Origin: Thiotrichaceae bacterium
Lineage (GTDB): Bacteria; Pseudomonadota; Gammaproteobacteria; Thiotrichales; Thiotrichaceae
Assembly: GCA_027024625.1 (NCBI GenBank)
Contig: JALVRY010000362.1
Location: forward strand, 1 to 10,890
Reading direction: 5' to 3'
Length of the DNA stretch: 10,890 nucleotides
Shown here: one piece after another, positions 1 to 6,040 of the stretch
How the letters are laid out: each line of letters opens with the position of its first letter
Numbering within the stretch: the first letter of the stretch is position 1
Position numbers and translations under genes: made by a program
Notes under the pieces: model-generated
What the model was told of the DNA's origin: nothing
The model's input: the letters and a program-made list of their open reading frames with translations, nothing else
The model's database searches: none

Positions 1-1539
1 GTTTTATGGCTTTGCTTTTGGATATTATTGGCGATTAGCCTTGCTGGGCCACGGACTGCCTTACAAAACCCTAATGATCAATCATCTGCTAGGCAAGATA
101 TTGTCGTGTTAGTTGATGTATCTCGTTCTATGCGAACAAGCGATATAGCTCCTAGTCGATTACAACGAGCAAGCTTAGAGTTGTATGAATTATTGCAGTT
201 TACCCAGAATAGTCGATTAGCTGTTATCGTTTATGCTGCACATCCGCATATACTTGTGCCATTTACGGTAGATACCTCAGCAGTGAAATTCTATTTGCAA
301 TATTTGGATAGTTTGGTACTACCCAGCCGTGGAAGTCAGGCAGCTACAGCATTAGATTTTGCCCTAAAAACTATCCATAACCGTAGTGACTCACATCGCC
401 CTGCTGCTATTGTTTGGTTAACAGATGGCGATATTCCACAATCACAACAAGCCGTATTGAAAAAACAAGCACAGCAGTTGCATGATGCTGGCATTCCTTT
501 GGCAATACTGGGTATTGGCACAGAGGATGGCGATGCAATCCCGCTAGTGGATGGATCATGGTTGAAACATAAAGGTCAAGTCGTGCGTTCTCGTCTAAAT
601 AGTGGTTTTTTGCAAACATTGGCAAAACAGGCAAAAGGTAGCTATAGCACAGTTAAAGATGATAATTCAGACTGGCAAACACTTTATGTCGAAGGAGTTG
701 CTCAAATACTCAGCTTAGCGAATCCGCAAGATAAACCCAGCCAACAATGGAGGTCATTTGCTTTGTGGGGCTTAGTTCCTGCGATGTTTCTGTTGTTCTT
801 TTTAAGTGCGTTGCCCCGTACTATTTTGCCTGTTTTTCTGCTGTTTTATTCGCCAGTGCCTCAACCTGTTTTTGCAGACAGTTTGGTTTTCGATCAAGGG
901 GTACGAGCGTATCGTGAGAAAAACTACCAACAAGCCATTAAGCAATTTAGCTCAGCTGTTTTTCAAGCGAAGACAGATGAAGAGCGAGCTAGAGCCTTGC
1001 ATAATTTGGGTAATAGCTATTTTAACCAAGGGGATTATAGGGCTGCAATTCAGGTGTTTGAAGATGCTTTGCGTTATCGCCCTAAATACCGAGCAACTCT
1101 ACAAAATTTATCCTTAGGTCAAGCTGTGCAAGTTGAGTTAGAAAAGCGTTTGGCTGCTAGAGCCAATAAAACAGCAGATAGTGCAACAAGTGGAGGTAAT
1201 GTAGAACGCTGGAGCAATGAATTGGATTGGGATCAACAAACTACCCGTACTTGGGGTGAAAGCAAAGCCCAGCCCATTGAGAACATCGTCCCGATACCTT
1301 TGGATGATGCAAGCTTGGATAAGTTGGTAAACCGTGGTTTTCAGCGATTGGCGGAACATGGGGCTAAGAATCTACAAGAGTGGAATCGACGACAACAATC
1401 GCTAGCTGATGCCCAAGTTGCTTTGCAGCAAATGGATACGAATCCTGCTACTTTATTTAAACGCTTATTTGAAATTGAGGAGGGTTACTACTCCAAGCAG
1501 AGTGAACCACAACGTATCCCCGAGGTATTGCCGTGGTAG
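1..1539 (+). CDS. BatB/BatC-like VWA-TPR membrane protein, 5' end outside window
   Basis: The frame is open from base 1, so the gene starts upstream; the internal TTG at 28 lies inside a membrane helix and is not the start. Numbering codons from base 1: residues 1-16 are the end of a hydrophobic segment (WILLAISLAGP, typical of Bat proteins). A VWA domain follows, with the metal-site motif DVSRS at 39-43, a Thr in SQAAT, and WLTDGD at 139-144. A membrane helix lies at about 250-272. A second hydrophobic, signal-peptide-like stretch ends in VFADS at about 294. TPR-like repeats follow (about 294-365, including LGNSYFNQGDYRAAI), then a charged tail. This is the BatB plus BatC order in one chain. 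Bat proteins (known family) form envelope complexes linked to aerotolerance and stress, usually with a MoxR ATPase and a BatA encoded upstream. The fusion reading is inferred from domain order. It overlaps the next gene by 7 bp. Confidence 0.88.
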   Translation, partial: VLWLCFWILLAISLAGPRTALQNPNDQSSARQDIVVLVDVSRSMRTSDIAPSRLQRASLELYELLQFTQNSRLAVIVYAAHPHILVPFTVDTSAVKFYLQYLDSLVLPSRGSQAATALDFALKTIHNRSDSHRPAAIVWLTDGDIPQSQQAVLKKQAQQLHDAGIPLAILGIGTEDGDAIPLVDGSWLKHKGQVVRSRLNSGFLQTLAKQAKGSYSTVKDDNSDWQTLYVEGVAQILSLANPQDKPSQQWRSFALWGLVPAMFLLFFLSALPRTILPVFLLFYSPVPQPVFADSLVFDQGVRAYREKNYQQAIKQFSSAVFQAKTDEERARALHNLGNSYFNQGDYRAAIQVFEDALRYRPKYRATLQNLSLGQAVQVELEKRLAARANKTADSATSGGNVERWSNELDWDQQTTRTWGESKAQPIENIVPIPLDDASLDKLVNRGFQRLAEHGAKNLQEWNRRQQSLADAQVALQQMDTNPATLFKRLFEIEEGYYSKQSEPQRIPEVLPW

Positions 1540-2561
1540 CCGTAGACTTAGCATGGGATATTCATCTCTCCAACTCACAGGTTTGGCAGCGTGAAGCTAC
1601 AATTGTTGAAGTCAGCGTACAAGCGCCTAGCCAATATGCTCGATTACGCTCAGAAAGTAAGCTTATTGTTGATGGAGCTAATGTGGTTGCTTTGCCTCTT
1701 TTGGTGGAAAAAAATGAGGCTAAGGAGACCTATCAGATAAGTCTTCGCTGGCGAGTTACGCCTTATCGCTCTGGTCTAAAGCAGGTGAAGTTACCAACGA
1801 TTCGTTATTCTTTAAACGGTAAAAATCGTGTTAAGTGGCAAGCACCAGAGCAAATTATAAAGGTACAAGCTTTACCGCCTTATTTTCCACCTACCTTGCC
1901 TGTTGGTGAAGTTAAAATTGCTTCCATAATTCAACCGAAAGGCATATTAACGCCTGATACTTTAGCGTATTGGAAAATTACATTGCAAAGTAAGCAGGTT
2001 ACGCCTGAGCAATTTCCCCCCGTGTTAAAGCAGATTAAAGCTAGTCCTGATTTTGAATTTTTCCCCTCGCAATTATCGGCTAGGTCATCCTTTGAGGCTT
2101 CTGATTTTCAGCAAGAATATCTTGTTCCTTTTAAAGCAAAGTCCAATGGTTTATTAGAGTTACCAACATTGTCATGGCATTGGTTTAATCCTAAGACTGG
2201 ACGGTTGCAAAAGCAGGAGTATAGGCCTGAATATCTCTTAGTTTTATCAGATATTTGGCAGCTTATTATTGGCTTATTTATTGTGATTATGGGGTCTTTT
2301 GTAACGTATAAATTTAGCAAAAAAGCATATTGGGCATGGCAACGCTGGATTGCACGCGATAAATTAAAAAAGGCAGTCTGCCAGCCTGAAAATATTGAAG
2401 AAATAAAACAAGCAATGACTTTCTGTGCATTAACACATGACTTGCCGATAGTATTTAGTACACAGCAATGGCTAAAAAACTGGGAAGAAATTTACGGGGA
2501 AAATGTTCAGCTACGCAATGCTCTAAGGGAATTTGAGAAATTTCAGTTTAAAAAGAAATGA
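1533..2561 (+). CDS. BatD-like membrane-anchored protein
   Basis: This 342-residue protein has an N-terminal half rich in beta-strand-like sequence (about 1-235), one membrane helix at about 241-259 (IWQLIIGLFIVIMGSF), then a basic segment and a roughly 75-residue soluble tail. This layout and its place directly after a VWA-TPR gene match the BatD/oxygen-tolerance family; sequence similarity in this family is low, so the call leans on architecture and context. The GTG at 1533 is the only reasonable start: a GAGG sits 8 bases upstream, and an in-frame stop at 1503-1505 prevents a meaningful extension. It overlaps the preceding stop (GTGGTAG), which implies translational coupling. Oddly, there is no signal peptide, although positive residues after the helix (KFSKKAYWAWQR) predict a cytoplasmic C-terminus and an exported N-terminal part. 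Confidence 0.75.
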   Translation: MVAVDLAWDIHLSNSQVWQREATIVEVSVQAPSQYARLRSESKLIVDGANVVALPLLVEKNEAKETYQISLRWRVTPYRSGLKQVKLPTIRYSLNGKNRVKWQAPEQIIKVQALPPYFPPTLPVGEVKIASIIQPKGILTPDTLAYWKITLQSKQVTPEQFPPVLKQIKASPDFEFFPSQLSARSSFEASDFQQEYLVPFKAKSNGLLELPTLSWHWFNPKTGRLQKQEYRPEYLLVLSDIWQLIIGLFIVIMGSFVTYKFSKKAYWAWQRWIARDKLKKAVCQPENIEEIKQAMTFCALTHDLPIVFSTQQWLKNWEEIYGENVQLRNALREFEKFQFKKK

Positions 2562-2594
2562 TAAGGCTCTTGATGAGGCAATGGGTTTGCTTTT

Positions 2595-2620
2595 ACCTGA
2601 AGCCACGGATTCAGGTTTTT
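2595..2620 (+). terminator. Rho-independent terminator after the bat genes
   Basis: A 7-bp stem (ACCTGAA / TTCAGGT) with an 8-base loop (GCCACGGA) is followed directly by TTTT. It lies 34 bases after the batD-like stop, where an operon end is expected. The T-run is only on the plus strand, so it should act in one direction. Confidence 0.75.
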
Positions 2621-2936
2621 AATTACGACTCCTATGAGAGGTCACCGTTGATGCATTGTCATGGTATTTTAGAACGAGGTTGGGGTTTAAAACGATAATT
2701 TAATATTTATAAATTGTTTGAAAAGTAACTAAACATTCCCGAAAGCTGAACGTAATATGAATAAATTTTGAACTTTCTGAGCAAATAACTCTCAATAGTC
2801 TCTATTGGAAGCGGATTCTTCCAATAATTACCAAAATCAAAGAATTACTGAGCTAACAGATAAACAATCCATAACAATAAATTCCATAAGCAGTATTGAA
2901 TGTAACCAGTAATCCTTTAAAAACAAGGAGAGTGTT
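2621..2936. other. AT-rich intergenic region
   Basis: About 315 bases without a convincing gene between the bat terminator and the small secreted gene. I see no recognisable gene remnant. The notable content is a pair of overlapping hairpins at 2793-2826 and a perfect AAGGAG ribosome site at 2925-2930 for the gene at 2937. A promoter for that gene must lie here, but no -35/-10 pair is good enough to call. Confidence 0.6.
2793..2826 (+). promoter_or_regulatory. Two overlapping, mutually exclusive hairpins
   Basis: Hairpin A is CAATAG-TCT-CTATTG (2793-2807, perfect 6-bp stem). Hairpin B is TATTGGAAG-CGGATT-CTTCCAATA (2803-2826, perfect 9-bp stem). They share bases 2803-2807, so only one can form at a time. 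No T-run follows B, so it is not a standard terminator. It could be a leader RNA structure or a DNA operator for the gene at 2937, 110 bases downstream. The structures are seen directly; the role is inferred. Confidence 0.4.
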
Positions 2937-3134
2937 ATGTTAATAAAAGGACTATTAAGTAGTTTCGTCATCGTTCTATGTGTTGTTTCATATTCCCCCA
3001 CTATTATGGCCGCAGATAGCGCCAAAAAAGTTGATGAGGTAATTACATGGTGGGAGAAATATGGGAAACATTGGGATAAAGTCAAAGATAAAGATAAAAA
3101 GAAGGAGGAGGTTGCATCATCTAGTGGAAAATAG
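2937..3134 (+). CDS. Small secreted Lys/Trp-rich peptide, function unknown
   Basis: A 65-residue protein with a textbook ribosome site (AAGGAG at 2925-2930, 6 bases before ATG), which argues that it is real. Residues 1-25 form a signal peptide: basic MLIK, hydrophobic core GLLSSFVIVLCVVSY, and a likely cut near IMA-ADS (residue 25 or 26). The Cys at 15 sits in IVLC, which is not a good lipobox. The mature part of about 40 residues is highly charged, with an aromatic patch (WWEKYGKHW, 38-46) and a run of KD/KE residues (47-58), likely one amphipathic helix. I do not recognise a family. It stands alone after the bat terminator and faces the egtD pseudogene. Possibilities include a periplasmic helper peptide or a secreted peptide; neither is supported beyond composition. 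Confidence 0.65.
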   Translation: MLIKGLLSSFVIVLCVVSYSPTIMAADSAKKVDEVITWWEKYGKHWDKVKDKDKKKEEVASSSGK

Positions 3135-3149
3135 GTGAATTTGCACCTT

Positions 3150-3188
3150 ACGCCTCAACTTATAGAGTTATCATGAGTTGGGGTGTTT
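3150..3188 (+). terminator. Possible weak terminator after the small secreted gene
   Basis: An 11-bp stem allowing two G-U pairs (ACGCCTCAACT with AGTTGGGGTGT) and a 15-base loop ends in a short T stretch, starting 15 bases after the stop of the small gene. The T-run is only about three bases and the loop is long, so efficiency is doubtful. Its 3' end overlaps the last codons of the opposing egtD remnant. Confidence 0.35.
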
Positions 3189-3752
3189 AAAAATATACGC
3201 TAAAATAGCGATTACTATCTAACCATACTTTTTCCGTTTTCCAGCCTGTCTTTCTTGCTAAATTCTGAGATTCATCCACTACATATTTGTAAGAGTTTTC
3301 GGTATGAATCGTTTCTCCTTCGTCAAAATGAAATGTATGGTCTAAAATTTTCAGTGCTTGTGCTTCTACGCTGACTAGCGTGCATCTCAATTCGGTCTTC
3401 TTCATCATTGTAGGCACGATTAAAAATGTAGTATTCGGGCTGTTCGCAGACTTGACTGAACAGTTGTGAGCCTATCTCATTATAAAAGAACTCAGGGTGT
3501 AATTGTTTAAGTGTTTGTTGCAGGCCTTGAATTAGAGACTGTGTAAGTATTCATGAAACGCGAAAAAATGGTTAAAATTCCCCATATTTTGTTTAAGAAT
3601 TCAGCCAATAACCTGCTATTACCTTCATTTTTAAACAAAATCTGGAAAATTTTTCCTCATTTTTTCGCAGTCCCAGAATACTTGCACAGTCTCATTAGCA
3701 CTGTTTTTAAGTCTTCGATATTAGGTTGGTAATTGTGTAGTTGGAAGTTCAT
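3187..3752 (-). pseudogene. egtD: egtD pseudogene (L-histidine N-alpha-methyltransferase)
   Basis: Intact EgtD trimethylates histidine to hercynine, the first step of ergothioneine synthesis. Read on the minus strand, an ATG at 3752-3750 begins MNFQLHNYQPNIEDLKTVL. A MITE-like element then interrupts it. The frame resumes with IQGLQQTLKQLHPEFFYNE and QVCEQPEYY, matching the family's N-terminus (FYD..GS.LFE...LPEYY). It then jumps near 3418-3430 to the C-terminal motif AYNDEEDRIEMH, so the SAM-binding centre is gone; roughly 180-200 residues are missing compared with the usual length of about 320. After RIEMH an extra base at 3379 shifts the frame, and the end continues as LVSVEAQ, GETIHTENSYKY, ending RYFSVYF and stop at 3187. 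Three lesions make it non-functional. No egtB is visible. The family match is from recalled motifs. Confidence 0.85.
3535..3693. mobile_element. MITE-like palindromic element inserted in egtD
   Basis: A 159-bp element with no transposase. The ends are inverted repeats matching at 17 of 18 bases: GAGACTGTGTAAGTATTC (3535-3552) and, on the other strand, GAGACTGTGCAAGTATTC (3693-3676). The similarity continues inward, with shared GCGAAAAAATG and ATTTTGTTTAA, so each arm is about 67 bases around a centre of about 25. It is flanked by a direct repeat ATTA (3531-3534 and 3694-3697). Removing the element and one ATTA rejoins the egtD frame as GTG CTA ATT CAA GGC (VLIQG), which independently confirms the ends and the duplication. 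The parent IS family is not assigned: the 4-bp ATTA target does not fit the YTAR rule known for IS5/IS701-type elements. As RNA it would fold into one long hairpin. Confidence 0.87.
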
Positions 3753-3865
3753 GCAGACTATCGAGTAAGTAGTGGGCATGAGAGTATATAAAAATTGTTG
3801 TGTCTATAGAGGATTATTGCCTAGTGCAGTACCATGCGGGTTGAATTAAGACGAAGGAGAATTAT

Positions 3866-4906
3866 ATGGATACATCAATTAGGCTCACAGAATATAGCCA
3901 CGGAGCGGGCTGTGGTTGCAAAATATCTCCTGCTGTACTCGATGTTATGTTGGAATCAAAACTAACCCAAGAATTGGATAGTGCCTTATTAGTAGGTAAT
4001 AGTTCGCGTGATGATGCGGCTGTTTATGATATTGGAAATAACATTGGCATTATTAGCACAACAGATTTCTTTATGCCTATTGTTGATGATCCATTTACCT
4101 TCGGAAAAATTGCTGCCACCAATGCCATTAGCGATATTTACGCGATGGGTGGCAAGCCTATTATGGCAATCGCAATTTTTGGCTGGCCGATTGATAAGCT
4201 TCCCCCTGAAGTTGGACAGCAAGTGATAGAGGGTGGCCGTAAAGTCTGCCAAGATGCGGGAATCACTTTGGCAGGTGGGCATAGTATTGATGCACCTGAA
4301 CCGATTTTTGGCTTAGCTGTGACGGGTACAATTGCGATAGATCAGCTCAAACAAAATAATACAGCTAAAGCAGGAGATCACATATTCTTAACCAAACCTA
4401 TTGGCATTGGAGTCCTCACCACGGCTCAAAAGAAGAAAAAACTGAAATCAGAACATGAGAGCATTGCAACGAATACTATGTGTATTCTTAATAAAATTGG
4501 TGCTGAGCTTGCTCAAATTAAAGGTGTTAATGCACTGACGGATGTAACAGGTTTTGGTTTGGCAGGACATCTACGTGAAGTTTGTGAGGGGAGTGGTCTT
4601 AAAGCAAAAATAGATTTTGATAAAATCCCGCTATTGCCCCATGTAAATGAATATTTAGATATGGGATGTTCACCAGGAGGAGCAGGGCGTAACTTTAAAA
4701 GTTTTGGGCATGTACTGGGTGAGACCACACAACGCCAAAAAGATATACTCTGTGATCCGCAAACCAGTGGTGGCTTATTGGTAATGGTAAGTGATAAAGG
4801 GCTGGATGAATTTATGGCCGTCACTAAAGCAAATGGGTTAGAGTTGGAGGCAATAGGGCAATTGCTGGAAGCATCAGAGGATGATGTGGTAAGAATTGTG
4901 GTGTAA
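3866..4906 (+). CDS. selD: Selenide, water dikinase (selenophosphate synthetase)
   Basis: Makes selenophosphate from selenide and ATP in the cytoplasm, the Se donor for selenocysteine tRNA and for selenouridine in tRNA. At 346 residues it is full length for the family. The N-terminus [19 protein letters not shown] is almost that of E. coli SelD; the catalytic position is Cys16 (E. coli Cys17), not selenocysteine, with Lys19 as the partner Lys. Metal/ATP-site residues expected in the family are present: Asp50, Asp67 (TTDFF), Asp90 ([11 protein letters not shown]), Asp226 ([10 protein letters not shown]) and the [13 protein letters not shown] segment at 137-149. The ATG has a strong ribosome site (AAGGAG, 3854-3859). 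No selA, selB or selU lies in view, so which Se pathway it serves cannot be told here. The next gene starts 86 bases on and belongs to a different function. Confidence 0.97.
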   Translation: MDTSIRLTEYSHGAGCGCKISPAVLDVMLESKLTQELDSALLVGNSSRDDAAVYDIGNNIGIISTTDFFMPIVDDPFTFGKIAATNAISDIYAMGGKPIMAIAIFGWPIDKLPPEVGQQVIEGGRKVCQDAGITLAGGHSIDAPEPIFGLAVTGTIAIDQLKQNNTAKAGDHIFLTKPIGIGVLTTAQKKKKLKSEHESIATNTMCILNKIGAELAQIKGVNALTDVTGFGLAGHLREVCEGSGLKAKIDFDKIPLLPHVNEYLDMGCSPGGAGRNFKSFGHVLGETTQRQKDILCDPQTSGGLLVMVSDKGLDEFMAVTKANGLELEAIGQLLEASEDDVVRIVV

Positions 4907-4953
4907 GTATTTATTCATTTTTATAAAAATAAAACATTTTTTAAAAAGAGCGT

Positions 4954-4959
4954 TATACT
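4954..4959 (+). promoter_or_regulatory. Candidate -10 box upstream of rfaH
   Basis: TATACT (5 of 6 to consensus) sits 33 bases before the rfaH start, in an AT-rich stretch after selD. No good -35 is found at 16-18 bases spacing, and no clear terminator separates selD from rfaH, so some read-through from selD is possible. There is no ops element upstream of rfaH itself. Confidence 0.35.
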
Positions 4960-4992
4960 GTCGCATCTCAAAATTACGTAGGCTGTTTTATA

Positions 4993-5502
4993 GTGGGCGG
5001 AGAAAAAAGTTGGTATTTACTGACAAGTAAACCAAAACAGGATGAAAGAGCAGAGCAGCAATTATTAAATCAGGGCTATGACGTATATCGTCCGCTAGCA
5101 AAACGTTTGCGCAAGCAAAGAGGAAAAATGGTTACAAGGGTTGAATCATTATTTCCACGTTATTTATTTATTTCCTTGGATATTGTAAATGATAACTGGG
5201 CTCCCATTCGCTCGACTTATGGCGTGTCAGGGGTAGTTCGTTTTGGTATGGAGCCAGCAAAAATACCAACATCAGTAGTTGATGATTTAAAACGAGCAGA
5301 AGGCTTACTTTCTGAAAAAGCAGAAAGTTTAGATCGGTTTAAAAAAGGGGAACAGGTCTTAATTGAACAGGGAGCATTCAAGGGCTTGCAAGCTATCTTT
5401 GATTGCTATGACAGTGGTGAGCAGTGTGCTTTTGTATTGATCGAAATGATGGGCACGCTAACGAAGCTACCGATAAGTACAGTAGATATTTCTAGTTTTT
5501 AA
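4993..5502 (+). CDS. rfaH: RfaH-type transcription antiterminator (specialised NusG paralogue)
   Basis: RfaH binds RNA polymerase paused at an ops element, suppresses Rho-dependent and intrinsic termination, and in E. coli also recruits ribosomes. The 169-residue length is typical. An NGN domain (about 5-100) carries WYLLTSKPKQDERA and the family hallmark ESLFPRYLFISLD (51-63), then STYGVSGVVRFG (74-85). A linker (101-115) and a C-terminal domain (116-169: EQVLIEQGAFKGLQAIF) follow. FPRYLF and VRFG.EPA.IP point to RfaH rather than general NusG. The start is GTG at 4993, with only a weak AGG ten bases upstream; the next codons GGEKSWYLL fit the family start. The downstream operon leader carries an exact ops site at 5614-5625, so its main target is evident from context. 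Confidence 0.93.
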   Translation: MGGEKSWYLLTSKPKQDERAEQQLLNQGYDVYRPLAKRLRKQRGKMVTRVESLFPRYLFISLDIVNDNWAPIRSTYGVSGVVRFGMEPAKIPTSVVDDLKRAEGLLSEKAESLDRFKKGEQVLIEQGAFKGLQAIFDCYDSGEQCAFVLIEMMGTLTKLPISTVDISSF

Positions 5503-5510
5503 TGCTTGAT

Positions 5511-5568
5511 TTGACATAAAGTTTCTTAGAAAAAAATAGTGTTCAGTCATTGAACGCTGTGCTAGTAT
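5511..5568 (+). promoter_or_regulatory. Candidate promoters of the glycan operon
   Basis: Two overlapping candidates lie in the rfaH-marR gap. One is a perfect -35 TTGACA (5511-5516) with an 18-base spacer and a poor -10 AATAGT (5535-5540, 4 of 6). The other is an extended -10, TGC-TAGTAT (5560-5568, 4 of 6 plus TGn), with no good -35. Transcription from the second would start near 5575 and place ops about 40 bases into the transcript, a sensible distance for RfaH loading. Which one is used cannot be decided from sequence. Confidence 0.45.
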
Positions 5569-5613
5569 GCGGTGCTTCAAGATTTTTTGCCATGCTGTGA
5601 GATGACACGGTAG

Positions 5614-5625
5614 GGCGGTAGCGTG
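5614..5625 (+). promoter_or_regulatory. ops element (RfaH recruitment site)
   Basis: GGCGGTAGCGTG is identical to the 12-base E. coli operon polarity suppressor element found in JUMPstart leaders of LPS, capsule and haemolysin operons. It is on the plus strand, in the untranslated leader, 38 bases before the first operon gene and 111 bases after the rfaH stop. A second CGGTAG copy abuts it upstream (5608-5613), so the leader reads CGGTAGGGCGGTAGCG. RNA polymerase pauses at ops and RfaH reads the exposed non-template strand (E. coli knowledge). Confidence 0.92.
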
Positions 5626-5663
5626 CCTTTCATCCAACTTCATTTTTATTATTTTGTGATTCA

Positions 5664-6017
5664 ATGAGCAAAGAAACCTACCTTAATTTACTTCGCAAGT
5701 TAGAGCAGGATCCTGATTGTACCCAGCGGCAGCTAGCGGTAGAAATGGGAGTGAGTTTGGGAAAGCTTAACTATTGTTTAAAGAAACTGGTGGAAAGTGG
5801 TTGGGTGAAGGTGAATAACTTTCACAATAACCCAAATAAAAAAGTATATAAATATCTATTGACTCCTTCAGGTATTGAGGAAAAAGGAAGGCTAGCTATT
5901 CAGTTTCTCAAGAAAAAAGTTAAGGAGTATGACCAATTGCAAGAGGAAATTAGGCAGTTGGAAGAAGAGGTTGGTGAATTAAAGAATAGTTCTCAAAATA
6001 TTAAAAATGACATTTAG
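5664..6017 (+). CDS. MarR-family EPS-associated transcriptional regulator
   Basis: A 117-residue winged-helix protein. The helix-turn-helix spans about residues 18-47 (CTQRQLAVEMGVSLGKLNYC, then LKKLVESGWVKV), followed by the wing (about 50-66, ending YKYLLTPSG). The C-terminus (about 78-108) is a Lys/Glu-rich predicted coiled coil with heptad Leu/Ile spacing (YDQLQEEIRQLEEEVGELK), a likely dimerisation stalk. This size and its position as first gene of an exopolysaccharide operon match the known EPS-associated MarR-like family, whose DNA target is not established as far as I know. The ATG at 5664 has no Shine-Dalgarno (5641-5663 is T-rich), which is notable directly after an ops element. It could regulate its own operon or other surface-sugar genes; this is inferred from position only. 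Confidence 0.87.
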   Translation: MSKETYLNLLRKLEQDPDCTQRQLAVEMGVSLGKLNYCLKKLVESGWVKVNNFHNNPNKKVYKYLLTPSGIEEKGRLAIQFLKKKVKEYDQLQEEIRQLEEEVGELKNSSQNIKNDI

Positions 6018-6039
6018 TTATTAAATTTAGTTATTAAAT
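6014..6039 (+). repeat. Perfect 13-bp tandem duplication between marR and tviB
   Basis: TTAGTTATTAAAT occurs twice head to tail (6014-6026 and 6027-6039). The first copy contains the marR-like stop codon and the second ends one base before the tviB ATG. The duplication sets the 23-base gap between the genes and leaves tviB with no Shine-Dalgarno. Confidence 0.9.
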
Positions 6040-6040
6040 T

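Noticed and set aside
28..30. TTG at 28 as start of the VWA-TPR gene
   Set aside because: The frame is open to base 1 and the preceding codons extend the same hydrophobic helix, so the true start is outside the window.
2558..2698. 46-codon ORF starting ATGA at the batD-like stop
   Set aside because: It runs through the rho-independent terminator at 2595-2620, has no recognisable motif or signal and no own ribosome site; a chance frame is likelier.
2937..2981. Lipoprotein signal in the small secreted peptide (Cys15)
   Set aside because: The residue before Cys is Leu in IVLC, not the Gly/Ala/Ser needed for a lipobox, and a plausible type I cleavage site lies further on.
2837..3085. Minus-strand 82-residue ORF with hydrophobic stretches
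   Set aside because: It lies antisense to the small secreted gene, which has a perfect ribosome site and signal peptide; the hydrophobicity mirrors the Lys/Asp-rich and signal codons on the other strand.
3187..3417. Stand-alone 76-residue minus-strand gene
   Set aside because: It is the C-terminal fragment of the egtD pseudogene; its apparent ATG arises from reading the upstream RAYNDEEDRIEMH segment in the wrong frame.
3911..3925. Selenocysteine at the SelD active site
   Set aside because: The catalytic codons read as Cys (GCGCK) with no in-frame TGA, so this is the Cys-type enzyme.
4907..4945. Terminator between selD and rfaH
   Set aside because: Only A/T palindromes (TTTTTATAAAAA) with no GC-containing stem; not a convincing intrinsic terminator.
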